The notes below the pieces were generated by a model, which had not been told where the DNA came from, ran no database searches, and worked only from the letters and a program-made list of their open reading frames with translations. The position numbers and the translations under genes are program-made. 64,000 nt of DNA from assembly GCF_019320115.1 (NCBI RefSeq), contig NC_089591.1:22112502-22176501 (forward strand), given 5' to 3'. Every line of letters begins with the position of its first letter. The stretch's first letter is position 1. Of the stretch, positions 25,702 to 37,855 are shown piece after piece. Source of the DNA: Miscanthus floridulus (lineage: Eukaryota > Streptophyta > Magnoliopsida > Poales > Poaceae).

Positions 25702-25709
25702 TAGAAATC

Positions 25710-28700
25710 TCATCCTGAGATTTGCATGACCTGCCATTCTTCGTAAAAGGCGGGATAAACCTCACGTAAGTAATCCTCCTATTCCCATGTGGCATCTTGT
25801 TCACTATAGTTATTCCACACCACCCTGTAGAACTTAATGACCTTACTCCGTGTTACTCTTTCCATTTCTTCTAGCACATGGATTGGTTTCTCTTCATAGG
25901 TCAAATCCGATTGGAGCTTAATGTTGGTGGGTGCAATGGCTTCCTCAAGTATGCAAAGACATCTTTTCAACTGAGAAACATGGAAGACATCGAATATCGC
26001 ACTCATATCTGGAGGAAGTCATAACTTGTAGGCGGCATTTCCTTTCCATTCAATAATCTTGTACGGGCCTACATATCTAGGAGCAAGCTTTCTTTTTACT
26101 CCAAATCTCTGCACTCCCTTCATGGGTGAAACTTTTAATTATACATAGTCTCCCATTTCAAAAGTTAGTGGTCTTCTTGTTTTATCAGCATAACTCTTTT
26201 GTCTTGATTGAGCTGCTTTCATATGTTGTTGGATAATGTGTACCTGCTCTTCAGCTTTGGTGACAAAGTCAATGCCAAAATATCTTGTTTCTCTAGGGCT
26301 TAATCCAATTCAAGGGAGTTCTACATTTCCGACCGTACAAGGCCTCAAAAGGAGCCATCTTGATGCTCACTTGATAACTGTTGTGTTAGGAAAACTCAGG
26401 CTAAAGGTAGCCACTTTTCCCATGAACCCTTGGAAGATATAACATAGGCTCTCAACATATCTTCTAAGATTTGGTTCACTCGCTTGGTCTATCTAGAAGT
26501 TTGTGGATGGTATGCTAAACTTCTAATTAGTTTGGTTCCCAAGGCCTGGTGCAAGTGCTCCCAAAAACGAGCTATAAACTATGGTCCATGATCTGAGATT
26601 ATGGTCCTTGGTACTCCATGTACTCACATGATATGAGAAACGTACAGCTCAACATACTTCCCCACATGATACTGCTGTGTCAACCGGTATAAAATGTGCT
26701 AACTTGGTGAGGCCATCTACAATGACCCATATAGAATCATGACTTGTTGTGTTAGCAAGAGGCCTATAACAAATTCCATACTTATTTCCTCCCATTTCTA
26801 GCATAGAATAGGCAATGCCTGAAGCAATCTAGCATATTTCAAATGAATGGCCTTGACTCTACTACAATTATCACACCTAGCTACATAGGTAGCGATCTCT
26901 TTCTTCATCTTGGTCCACCAAAAATGGGGTTTCAAATCTTGATACATTTTGCTACTCCCTGGATGGATAGACAACTTAGATGAATGAGCTTCATCTAAAA
27001 TTTGATTTCTAAGCTCATGGCCTTTTGGTACCACAAGTCGGTCCTCAAACCATAGCACACCTCTTTCATCCAACCTAAAATGTTTGGTTTCTTGTTGTTT
27101 CATCTTTCCCTTGATGTGAAATACACCTACATCTGTCTTCTACTAGTTCTATGATTTTTCTCTCAAGTGAGCAACTAATAGTGATATTGTGCAGCACAAC
27201 AGGATTTACCAAATTAAATCCATCTTCCAACAAGGCTTCCAAAGTGTTGTAATGAGATTTCTAACTAAGTGCATCTGCTACAACATTAGCATTCCCTAGA
27301 TGGTAGTGCACTTCCAAATTGTAGTCCTTGATCAGCTCTAACCATCTTTGCTACCTCATGTTCAGCTTAGGTTGAGTGAAGATATATTTGAGTCTTTTGT
27401 GGTCAGTATATATGTGACATACGTTTCCCAACAAGTAATGTCTCTATATCTTCAATGCATGAACAACTGCTGCAAGCTCTAAATCATGCGTAGGATAATT
27501 GACTTCATGCTTTCTCAACTACCGAGAAGCATAGGCAGCCGAGAAGCATAGGCAATAACTGTACCTTCCAGCATGAGCACACACCCCAAACCTATCCTGA
27601 TGCATCATAGAACACATCGAAAGGCTTTTCAATGTCGAGGTTGCTCTAAAACCGGAGCTGAGTTAACAAGGTTGTTAGGGTGTAAAAAGTGGCGTCACAC
27701 TCTGGCGTCCAACTGAACTTTTCATCCTTCTAGGAGTAGTCTGGTCATGGCCTTAGCTATCTTGGAAAAATCAGGAATGAAACAACGATAGTAGCCTGCT
27801 AACCCTAGAAAACTCCAAACTTCATGAACTGAAGTTAGGGCCTTCCAATACATGACCTCTTGTACTTTAGATGGGTCTAAAGAAATTCCATCTCTAGATA
27901 GGATGTGACCCAAGAAAGGTACTTTGCTCAACTAGAATTCACACTTGCTGAACTTGGCATATAACTTATGTTCCCTCAATCTAGACAAAACAACTCTCAG
28001 ATGCTCGGCATGGTCTGCCTCATTCTCCGAAGTAAATCAAGATATCATCGATAAACACAACTATGAACTTGTCAAGCTCAGGCATGAATACCGAATTCAT
28101 CAAGTATATGAAGTATGCAGTAGCATTCGTTAGTCCAAAAGATATGACCAAATACTCAGTACAAGCCATACCTAGTGGAGAAAGCTATTTTAGGTATATC
28201 CTCTGGCCTAATCTTAATCTAATGATAGCCTAACCTCAAGTCAATCATAGAGAATACCTTTGCTTTTGCCAACTGATCGAACAAGATATCGATATGGGGA
28301 AAATGATACTTGTTCTTAATTGTCACAACATTAAGCGACCTATAATCCACACACATTCTCAAGGACTTGTCCTTCTTCTTTACAAATAAAGTTGGACATC
28401 CCCATGGAGATGAACTAGGTTGAATGAGACCTTTGTCCAACATTTCTTGTAACTAAATTTTAAGTTTAGCTAACTCATCTGGTGGCATCCTATAGGGTCT
28501 TCTTGAGATAGGTAGTCGTACCTGGCACTAACTCAATCTTAAATTCGACATCCCTATCAAGCGGTAAACCCGGCAACTCATCTAGAAATACATCAGGAAA
28601 CTCATAAACCACTAGGAATATCACAAAGGGTAGTGGCTTGGATAGCACAAGACAAGTTTTGGAGATCAAAACTTTAGGGAAGTGGTACTAGAAAAGCATT

Positions 28701-29099
28701 ACCTCCCTTTGGTTCTCTCAACATAATTGTCCTAGTGCTAGTGTCAATGAGAACTCCATGATCACTCATCCATTTCATGCCTAACATCACATCTATGGCT
28801 AATCCGAGCAATACTATTAGATCCACTATGTACTCCCTCTCTTGTATAGAGATGAGCACATCCCTGACTATCTGATTTGTAGAGATAGTAGCCCTAGCCA
28901 AACTTATACTATAACCACCCTTGTTTACCTCAATTATTTTTTGATCATACTTAGATGCAAATGCTTGGCTAATAAATGAATGAGAAGACCTAGAATCAAA
29001 TAAAACAATGGCGGGTTGTTTGTTAACAAGAAACATACTAGCGGTGACAACTTCTCCTGTAGGAACTTCTGCAACATTTGTGTAATGCACATATCCAGG
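25710..29099 (-). pseudogene. pol: Element B pol remnant (protease, RT, RNase H, integrase, chromodomain)
   Basis: Decayed Ty3 chromovirus pol on the minus strand. The protease lies at 28674-29090, with its active loop reading FDSRSSHSF, where Gly of the D-S-G triad is replaced by Arg. RT follows, with SSSPWGCP and MCVDYRSLN at 28219-28443 and the catalytic FIDD near 28050, and then RNase H. The integrase zinc finger lies at 26798-27103 (CDNC), and the integrase core is decayed. The last part has FDVFHVSQLK and a chromodomain (25779-25930, KFYRVVWNN and EQDATWE) that targets insertion to chromatin in this group. Stops and frameshifts are frequent. A 17-bp tandem duplication at 27522-27555 shifts the frame in RNase H. 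C has the same gene in better order. Confidence 0.9.
27522..27555. repeat. 17-bp tandem duplication in B RNase H region
   Basis: The unit ccgagaagcataggcag is repeated head to tail with one mismatch in the last base. C has only one copy at the same place, so the duplication happened in B. Since 17 is not a multiple of three it shifts the frame. Confidence 0.85.
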
Positions 29100-30142
29100 A
29101 CATGCCTTAGGATTGACCTACTTTTGATTACCCTAGTGTTGATTGTTGTTCTTCTTGGGATGGGGCATTCCTTGGCCCAATGACCCAACTGATTATAGTT
29201 GAAGCATGGTTGATTGCTCCTTGGTCTTGCTAAGCTTCCTTGCCCTCCATTTCCCTTGGGTAGGGCAATGGTGAATGCCTTACGAAACACCTTCTGAGGT
29301 TGACTGGCCTGAGCTTTTGGTGGAGGAGGCCTAAACTTAGGCTCTGGTGGACGAAACTGTGGCCTAGCTACCACTGGAGCTCTATACTAGGAAGATCCTA
29401 AGCCGCCTACCTTAGCTGCCCTTTTGTGGCCCTTCATCGCTGCATCCAAATTGTTCTAGTTCTCCTAGGTCAAGGCATCACTAATGAACTCATTGTATGT
29501 GGTACACCTTGAGTTGGCCATAGTCTTCATTAGCTTAGTGCCAAGGTCTCTCTTGAAGCTTTCAATCTTCTTTTCCTCTGTATCTATGAACCCTAGGGCA
29601 TAACCGAACAAATTGTTGAAGGCATGCATGTACTCCATAAGGGTCTTGGTCCCTTGTGTGAGTCACATGAACTGGGTTGCTTTCATGCGCATTAGCCCCG
29701 GTGGAATGTGATGTCTCCCATGTGACCTGTGAGTTGGCACATAGAGAGGACAAGAAATGGGTCCACCATATCCCGTCCAGTCCCTATAGTTGATGGGATG
29801 TATATTCTACCTTCTAATACTTAGTAACCCTCAATAGATGGAACTTTTTCTCAATTGTGGTTAGCCATTCATCTGCTTGGAGCGGTTCTTCGGCCACCTT
29901 GAAGATAGGAGGCTTGGTGTCTTGGAAATCCTTGAAAGAGCTACATTGTTTCGGCTTTGGCCCTTGTTGTTGATGGGCATGAGCAGTGTTCTACATAATG
30001 AGGCACAGTGTTTCCTCCATTATTCTCTGACTACCCAAGAACTATGCAAAGAATTCATTCACAGACGGTGATGGCAGTGGTGGTAAGTCACTGTCGTTGC
30101 CACCTTGGCTGTTGCCTGGCTCCAGCAGCGAGTGCGAGTCAT
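29100..30142 (-). pseudogene. gag: Element B gag remnant
   Basis: Minus-strand gag of the chromovirus type, beginning at a Met at 30142 that corresponds to C's gag start at 40052. Recognisable parts include a PIFKVAEEPLQADEW-like segment near 29870-29920, the basic Pro-rich stretch (PPPPKAQ) near 29290-29330, and a CCHC zinc knuckle, CFNYNQLGHWAKEC, near 29165-29210, which binds RNA in the particle. Many stops and shifts break it; the longest open piece is 28934-29374. The gene follows the extra ORF at 30518-31489 after a spacer of about 375 bp. Confidence 0.85.
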
Positions 30143-30517
30143 CTGCAATGTTGCAACAATAAGTGATTATTAGATGATGTCAAGAAATTGTAGATGAATT
30201 GTATAATCATGCCAAACTAAAATTACTGAAGAGAATCTTAAATTCATACAATAAAATAGAGGCATAATAATTCATTATCACAACATGACATCAACAATTT
30301 GATCACTTATCACTGCTCGCAGCACGTTAACATTCATGTCATAATCCACCAGTAAAATGAAACTAGAATTTTATTAAAGTTCAACCCATAGTGAAACAAC
30401 ATGCAAAGTGCCAATATTACATGGAAGTCAAATCATGAATACCGAACTTCAAGCTACAAGCCCATTACATGAATAACTAGGGATGCATCTAGCGCTTTAA
30501 CTAGTCACTAGGTGACT
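30143..30517 (-). other. Spacer between extra ORF and gag in element B
   Basis: AT-rich, no open frame of note. It aligns with 39689-40051 in C. It ends with ttgcag just before the gag ATG in the minus direction, which looks like a splice acceptor; C has ttcgcaa there, so the site is not conserved. Confidence 0.45.
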
Positions 30518-31489
30518 CTAATCTTTAGCGTGCTCGCTATAGAGGTCGGAGATAGCCTCATCCTCTAGCTCTACTTCTTCTTCCTTATCAAGGATCGGGT
30601 GCAGTTGGTTGTTCAGAAAATGCACCTCATGCTAAAGATCAACCACCACATTCTAGGCTATGCAAGCTACTATCACAAGTCCCTCTCGACAAGGTCCTGT
30701 TGTACGCTCAAGGCTTGGGTCCTATCTCATTCTACTTTTGCCAAAGCTGCATGGTTGTTTGCTAGCATCCAACTACTCCCGCAGTCCTACTGGCACTACA
30801 TAATCATCTGCTCTTTCCTCTTGGGTGGTAGCTCTCTACTGATCAACTTGCTCCATTTGGGCATGGAGATTTCCCAATGCTACATAAGCTTGATCAGTTT
30901 CCCATCGAGCCTCACTTGCTGCCTTTTGTGCTTGTGCACACGCTTCTTTAGCTTACGCTATGAAGCTTTGGCTCTCATGAGCTTATCCATGCAAGTGGTA
31001 TAGGACTCCTGCTAGAAGTCCCTGGTGTCCTGATGAGTATAGAACATCTTCATCACTACAAACATTACGCTCATAGCAGGACTTGAACTGTCTGCCCGTT
31101 CATCCCGATCTTGGATTGATGCATTGCTATTGTGCTGTGCCCATACTGCTATGGATGGATCCACCCAAGGAAAAGTACAAGTGGCACTGCTAGTAAGCTC
31201 ATCCCCGTGTTGCTGACATATCTAACTCAGCACCTGAAAAGCTACTACTTGTGCAGCTTCCCAAGGAGTTCTATCTTCAGATTCCACCCTCCATTCCTAC
31301 CAGAAGGGTGCTTGGTTATGAGCTAGGTATGGTCAGCTATACTTCATACCATGGTGGTCCCTCTAGGTATACTTCATTCCAGTAATAGAGGGGTAGTTCG
31401 TAATACCCCGCATAATGCAAGACTCTCCAAAGTAGGGTAGGAGTACCAAACATCAATAGGAAATTCTCAGTTCTAGCTGGTGCTGCCAT
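30518..31489 (-). pseudogene. Element B extra ORF upstream of gag (decayed)
   Basis: Minus-strand counterpart of the extra ORF of C (38627-39688). It starts MAAPA, then has a block with FGTPTLLWRVLHYAGYYE and WEAAQVVAF, a middle matching QESYTTCMDKLMRA, and ends in an acidic tail (LDKEEEVELEDEAISD) with a stop at 30518-30520. Stops and small indels break it. The N-terminal and C-terminal parts are the best preserved. No known family is recognised. The same ORF in two diverged elements, in sense orientation between leader and gag, shows it is a genuine part of the family. Confidence 0.65.
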
Positions 31490-32352
31490 CTGTAACAACA
31501 ACATGGTGCAACTCTCAGTGAGACAAAGTCATAATGGATAAGAGTTACATAACCGAGTAAGAGACTTATAAGGGGAGGAACAATGCAAGTATGTAATAAT
31601 GATTCATCATGATGCATGCACGTTCCGTACATCCTCACAAACTTAGGAAAATTAAAACTTCTATGGCATACACGGTGACATAGATGCGTTCTCTCATATA
31701 TAACATAGCTATTTGGGCTACACATTTCATAGTTAGTGTACTTGCACAAGAATTTCATTTTAGCCCAACCCCATGATTATATATGCAGAATGTAAATCTG
31801 GGCTCTAGGTGGCAATCTAAATACTTACATATATATATACCCATATATATACTTCCGTATCAAAGCTACCCAAAAGTAAATACATCCTATATATACATAT
31901 AAATATGCATATACAGTCATATCAAAGCTAACCCACAATTAACTACATCCGCATATATATGAGGCATATATACACTTTAGTATCAAAGCTACCTCTCCCC
32001 ATAGAGCGCACGCTCACATCTTGCGGTCATGCCACTGTGATGATGAGTGGCATCTTACCTTGGGCATAGAGGCATTTGATACATACATTACCACTCAAGG
32101 GAATGTCATCCATACAATAGCACGCCGTATGGACAATGAAATAGATAACCCCCAAGTTAGTACTTAATTAGCCACCCAAAGTCCTTAACTGGGCATAAAG
32201 GAAAGTGATCACTGGCACACTTTAGATTCAAACTCTAGATTTTAACACCTATATATATAGCTATAAGTGGCTAGAAACTAGTTTAGGAAAACAAAACCTT
32301 TGTTTTAAATACACATGTGGCAATTCATGTTGAATCTTGCTCCGATGCTAGC
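31490..32352 (-). other. Element B 5' leader and primer binding site
   Basis: Minus-strand leader. The primer site is complement(32339..32350), TAGCATCGGAGC, next to the LTR end at 32353. AT-rich repeats with TAGCTTTGAT words lie at 31825-32000, and the palindrome counterpart is at 32091-32106 with reduced symmetry. It aligns with 37856-38626 in C and 11092-11850 in A. No ORF of its own. Confidence 0.7.
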
Positions 32353-32500
32353 TATAGCAAAACTGACCAATTTATAAGAGCACAAGTACAATGGTAGCCC
32401 ACAAGCGGTCGCACTGTCATACTTGAGCCGTATAAACCCGGTAGTCCGTCGAGTAACATGAAGAGTCTCGATTAACCATCAATATATAACCAAGATCATA

Positions 32501-32576
32501 CATGATTCAACATACATGTCACATGTTACATAAGGTTACATGATTCAACATACATGTCACATGTTACATAAGGTTC
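32501..32576. repeat. 38-bp tandem duplication in element B 5' LTR
   Basis: The unit starting catgattcaacatacatg runs 32501-32538 and again 32539-32576 with one terminal mismatch. B's left LTR and C's LTRs have a single copy, so the duplication happened in this LTR. Confidence 0.9.
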
Positions 32577-33213
32577 ACAAATATAGTTCATCCATCAGAG
32601 TATGAATTAAGGTTATTACAAACCAAGTTCGAGTAAAATAGTAGTCGAAGCAAATTAAAGTTTGAAACGAACATTTGCCATCATAGTTCAATATAGTGCT
32701 AGCTCATGATCATATCCACAAAAGCATATGAGAAGTATTGATAAGAGATGCCTGCCTAGGGCTCACTCCTCGTCCAGTGGTGGGATAGAAGCAGTTCTTG
32801 CAATAGCCATGTCAACTGTACCATCTGCAACAATGGGAATAAAACCCTAAGTACGAGAAGGTACTCATCTAGACTTACCCATCAAAAATGAAAAATAAGG
32901 TGACTCCAAGGATCATGCAAAGCTTTATAAGTGGAGGTAGCTTGACAATATTTTGCATAAAAAGCGACTAATTCAGTTGTACAATTATAATTTGATCATC
33001 AGGTTAATTATAGCTATTCATCTCTAGATTAACAACTAACCTATGCGCCAAACATGTGGTATAATATTTAGCAGCATACAATAGTAATGAGAGCTAATGT
33101 AGTAATTCATGTTCATCCAAACCATCATATTCCATAACATAGTTACTATGATGTTGGAGCTAGCCAAGTTTCTCACTATCCAAGAGAGACGGTGATTTGA
33201 ATCGATTTCAACC

Positions 33214-33218
33214 AGCTA
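33214..33218. repeat. Target-site duplication of element C, left copy
   Basis: agcta, repeated exactly at 49095-49099. The empty site in B's left LTR (22011-22015) has a single agcta in matching context. Confidence 0.92.
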
Positions 33219-34069
33219 TGTAACACCCTAGGTGTTAGCCTTGCATAACTTGACTTGCATAGCATGAGCATGATCATCAAGCATTCATATATAAGCATTA
33301 CACTTGAAACATTTAATTGAAACATATGCAACATTTCTTATTATTTCATGTTTCCATGTGTATAGGCATATGATCATTAGTGTAAACATGTACTTGGTAG
33401 ATGTGAGTCACAAAAACATGTAGCAACACATAGGTTAGCAAATAGGACATTGTTCATGAAGGTCACCTTTCATGATCAAACACTTAAGATTTCATGTGTT
33501 AAACTAGATAGCACTATGAGTGACTGATACATGAAATGATTGTATGACCTTGCAATTAGCTTAAACATGTTTAGAGTATCATTATGAACAACTTTGATAT
33601 TCATGGTTAGGGGTAAATAGATCATTAAGCCCTAGTTTGAAGTGTACCACCATTTAAATGTGACATGTTTGACCAAGTTTGAACTATGTGTTAGAGACCT
33701 TGCATGGAGGTGGTCACTAAAGCAAAGTTGTAGTATTTGATATAGGGAACAACTTTTATTTTTGGGTCATTGATTGGTTTAGCTCCTAACATGCTTGAAC
33801 TTGGATCACAAACATCATTAAATCACTATTTGCAACACTTAGCAAATTTTGCTAAGTCATTGTAACTGACAGTGTTGAAACAACCACATTTGAGATGATT
33901 TTACTCCTTAACCAGTTGGGAATTAGGTCTTGATCATTTAATACAAATTTGAGCTAGTACATTAGGCTTCAACTTTGATGTAGGAAATTTTCGCTGAAAG
34001 TCCACGGTCATGGAGTTTTCATCGTTGCAAAATGCATTGTCAGGCTCGAACTTTGGTTCACTAAATCGA

Positions 34070-34830
34070 CTGAATCGAACAGCTCGATGGCCGACCGGCT
34101 TTAGGCATCGCACACCGCGTGGTCGCTAGCGGACGCCACGCGTCGCTGGTGCCCTATCGCGTGTGGCCAAGGTAGGCCAGCACGTGCCTTAACCTTCCCC
34201 GCACTCGCCCGCACTTAGCCGCGCACGCCATTCGCCTCACCTCGGCTTCCTTCCTCGCCCGCAGCAGCAGCCGTCCCTGCACCAAGAGCCGTCGTCGCCA
34301 TTGACGATGACAGCTCATCCTCGCCGCTCCTCCATCACCGTAGCACTCCACCGCCACCCTAGCAACCCACTGCATCCACCCTGTGCCCACTAATCGAGCT
34401 CGGTAAGCTCCAACACCGTGCAAGGGCTCGCCGGAGCTCCGCTGCTGAGTCCGTCACCGTGGCTGGAGGGCCACAGTCCACCTCTCGCTACGTTAGCGTA
34501 TGCGCTAGGTCCTCCATTGTTCGTAGATGCTTGTACGAGCGTTAGGCAGGGACACCGACGTCATCGCCGGTGTACCACCGCCATCCCGCTCCTCCGAGCC
34601 ACCATGGCTACCGCCGTCATCGCTAGCGCCGACAAGAGGCCCAACCAAGTAGACCAATCAATGCACTAGGTCAAGAGGGTCGTCCCGTGTAGATGTCACC
34701 ACCGGCTGAACTCGCCATCGGCGAGCTCTGGCCAGTGCAAGCCTCGTGTAGCGCCTGCTGCCCTGTTACGGGTCACTGACGTGTGGGTCGTCTGACTCAC
34801 GGGCCCCACCGGTCAGCGACAGTAGGGATT
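34070..34830. other. GC-rich island in element C 5' LTR
   Basis: GC-rich block of about 0.75 kb; the 3' LTR copy at about 45340-46065 has lost some 40 bp. Frames on both strands are open for 80-90 codons, but indels between the two LTR copies break them, so coding is unlikely. Sharp composition borders resemble a captured piece or a promoter-proximal CpG-rich region. Confidence 0.55.
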
Positions 34831-36209
34831 AAGATAGTTCATTTCGATTCTAGATTTCACACTATTTTGTAATATTGATATCTCTAGTTTTGTAGCTTCA
34901 AAAATTTTGAAATAAATTTGGTAGTGTTCCTTAGGAAGTGTAGTATTTAGGAAAAATATAGTCTTGACACTTACAGTAGAAATTTTGGAAGATTTAAATG
35001 GAGATTTGAAATGTGTTTTTGAATGCATGCAAACTTATTTATTTTATATCTAGAGTTCATGTGCTCCAAAAATTATGAAATTTTTGTGGTAAGCTATTCT
35101 TGACATGTATGAGCTCCGGTAAAAATTGGAGGATCAGTGCATGTATAGATTGGTAGTTATAGATTTTTCTTTTATAAATAGGTAATCCTTGTATGAATTT
35201 TTATAAATTATTTAGGAATCCAATATTCATGAAATTTGTTGGAGGTCATCCTAGTAACAAAACGACGCTAAGAAAAATATAAAATCTGTTGCTTGACACT
35301 TTTCACTAAGGTTTTCTATTTATGGTATTTTAAGCCTTTATGCCTTGTCTTTTTTGTATAGAATGTTTTACTATATAAAATGGCATAAAAAGTTTATGGT
35401 AGTATTTTGGTAGCATTAGTAAGGCACTGTAAATATTGGGGAATTTATGATGCATATTTAGTATATGTTTATTATTTAACCTAAGTACATAAATAAAATG
35501 ATAAATGCTTGTAAATAAATAGTTTTGGCTTTACCATTAAGTGTTCTTGAATGTTTTTGGTATGCTTGAACTATTGGTAGGCTTTGTGTTGTAAAAAATT
35601 GAATACTTATATGAAGTAGAAGTATTGTTGCTTTATAATTCGAATTGAGCAGGTTTTCGGACAGATTCCGTAGTTTGATAAGTTGCATGGTCAAAATGAT
35701 GTTTGCTGTAAAAATGGTTAATAACAAAGTTGTAGATAACTTCATCATATGTCTTGTGTTAAAATTTCAGGACCATAGGTCTAACGGTTTAGGAGTTATA
35801 GCTGTTTAAAGTTCGTATTTCCGAATTGCTTGCTCTCTGAAATTTCTGGACAGCACTGGATTGATTGTCTGTTTTGGTTAAGATAAAATTTGAACTAGCT
35901 TTTGATGATTAAATAAGAGTTGTAGGCAATTTTATAAGCTTTCCAGAAAGTCCAGGATCACAGCATTTGGATAAGTAGAACTCCGGTTATGAGAAAAATA
36001 AGTAGCTGCTGTTTTGGGTGTAGTAACCAAAAGGTTGAAGTAGTTAATTAAATAATCAAGAAGAGATATGCACCTACTCAGTAGAACATGATGCACTTGT
36101 TATTATTTCAGCACCATGATGTTAAGAATATTGCAAGAATGCATTCTTCATGTATCATCATACCACACTTGTTAACATATATGCATTCGCAATATCTTAT
36201 GCCATATTC

Positions 36210-36435
36210 ATGCATCTAGGATCGGAGGAAGAAATAACGCTGCTGGAATTCGACGAAGTAGAGGAAGGGGACCAGCCAGAGAATCCTCCAGTCGCAGCTC
36301 CCGAAGGCGAAGGAGCAGAATCCTGAAGAGCTTCCGGAGTGCCCTGACCACCGCCCCACTTCCTTTCTACGAGGAAAGCCCCGGAGCATTTTAAGTCTCC
36401 CAGTATTTTACAAATTATTACTTCAGTACTTATGA
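36210..36435 (+). pseudogene. Short acidic LTR ORF of element C (5' LTR copy, one-base shift)
   Basis: Starts at ATG 36210 (MHLGSEEE), runs through ITLLEF and an acidic Glu/Asp stretch, then shifts by one extra base near 36320, which causes an early stop. Beyond the shift the frame continues with PECPDH, PTSFLRGKP and SILS to a stop at 36433-36435. This is clearly the relative of the 64- and 90-codon ORFs in B's LTRs. It has an acidic N-terminal half and a mildly basic C-terminal half and no known domain. Confidence 0.45.
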
Positions 36436-37855
36436 TTGATGCATTAGGATTATAAGAGTTGAATGGAACCACTTGATGCATATAAATTCCTTGTCCAGAA
36501 ATACTACCTTCAACCCGGTATAGGTCCAGGATCGAATATATGCTTAGCCATGCATAGACCGGTAGAAGTCGGGTGATTTCCTGTCACCTGCGAGATATAG
36601 GTGGATACCGAACCACGGTTGGCTATATTTGCTATCGTGGAACAGAACCATGGGGTGATGTAACTCGTGGCCGAACGGAGTCTATGTGTAGGGTTACTCA
36701 TGTGATTCCGTCTATGCTGATCAAGGACCGTACTGTTGTTGGAACTTCTGACAAGATTGAACGCATGCCTATCACTTAGCTAGCCGGATAACTCGTTCCG
36801 ACCACGAAGCCGAGTAGCTCAACTTAGGCCAGGCCCCGTTCTATTGTGCGCTCCTTGCGGGGGGCGATCAGACTGAGCCCAAGGGTAGGCTAGGCCTGAA
36901 CGTCCTAGCATTTGGTGTCCCAGATTGTGCGACGCGGTACGAACCCGTGAAATGTGTACCTGAGTTGTACCAAAGGTGACCTAAGGATGCCTTCGCGCGG
37001 TATGCCTGGGTTTGTGTTAGGAATAAATTCCTAGCTGGTTGAAAATCGATTCGAATCGCCGTCTCTCCCGGATAGTGAGAAACTTGGCTAGCTCCAACAT
37101 CGTAGTAACTGTGTTATGGAATATGATGGTTCGGGTGAATATGGAATCACAATACCTGCTATGGTTACTATTATATGCTTTTTAAATTGATATACCACAT
37201 GTTTGGCACAGGATAGTTGCTAATCTAGAGATGGATAGTTATAATCAATTTGATAAAAGGGATCGTAATTGTATAACTAAGTCAATCGCTTTTATGCAAA
37301 TGTTGTCAATCTATCTCCACTTATACAACCTTGCATGATCCTTGGAGTCGATTTATTTCTGGTTTATGACGGGTAAGTCTAGCTGATTACCTTCTCGTAC
37401 TCAGGGTTTTATTTCCCATTATTGCAGATGGCACTGTGTATCATGGTTATTGCAAGAGTTGCTTCTATCCCGTCATGGATGAGGAGTAAGCCTTGGGCAG
37501 GCTTCTTTATTAATCCCTATCTTTGCTTTTATGGACTATGATCCTACTTGGCACTATACTAAACTATGTTGGAAACTTTACTTTCAAACTTAATTTGCTT
37601 CCACTTTTATCTATCAAACTCAGTTTGTAATAACTTGGTTTCATACTCTGATGATGAAAATGTATCTATGAACTTTATGTAATATGTGACATGTATGTTG
37701 AATCATGTACAATCTTGGTTGTTGTAAATCATTTATCGAGACCCGTCGTGGTACTCGACGGACTACCGGGTTTATATGGGTTCAAGTATGACAGTGCGAC
37801 CACTTGCGGGCTGCCATTGTACTTGTACTCTTATAAATTGGTCGGTTCTGCGACA

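Larger units (their letters stand above)
32353..33218 (-). repeat. Element B 5' LTR, first piece
   Basis: The LTR end next to the primer site, read on the minus strand; it matches 4616-4965 joined to 21538-22015. It is interrupted at 33218 by element C. It carries the undisturbed target site of A at 32735-32739, which supports A being an insertion. Confidence 0.9.
33219..37855 (+). repeat. Element C 5' LTR
   Basis: 4,637 bp, tgtaacaccctagg to ggttctgcgaca. It contains a GC-rich island (about 34070-34830), AT-rich flanks, a short acidic ORF (36210-36435) and a TATA-like gtttatatgg near 37768-37777. It pairs with 44502-49094. Confidence 0.93.

Noticed and set aside
30599..31003. Plus-strand 134-codon ORF
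   Set aside because: It is the antisense shadow of the extra ORF of element B, which is confirmed on the minus strand by its match to C.
34154..34669. Opposed 83- and 89-codon frames as possible host genes
   Set aside because: GC-rich LTR island of element C. The 3' LTR copy has indels that break the frames, and no domain is visible.
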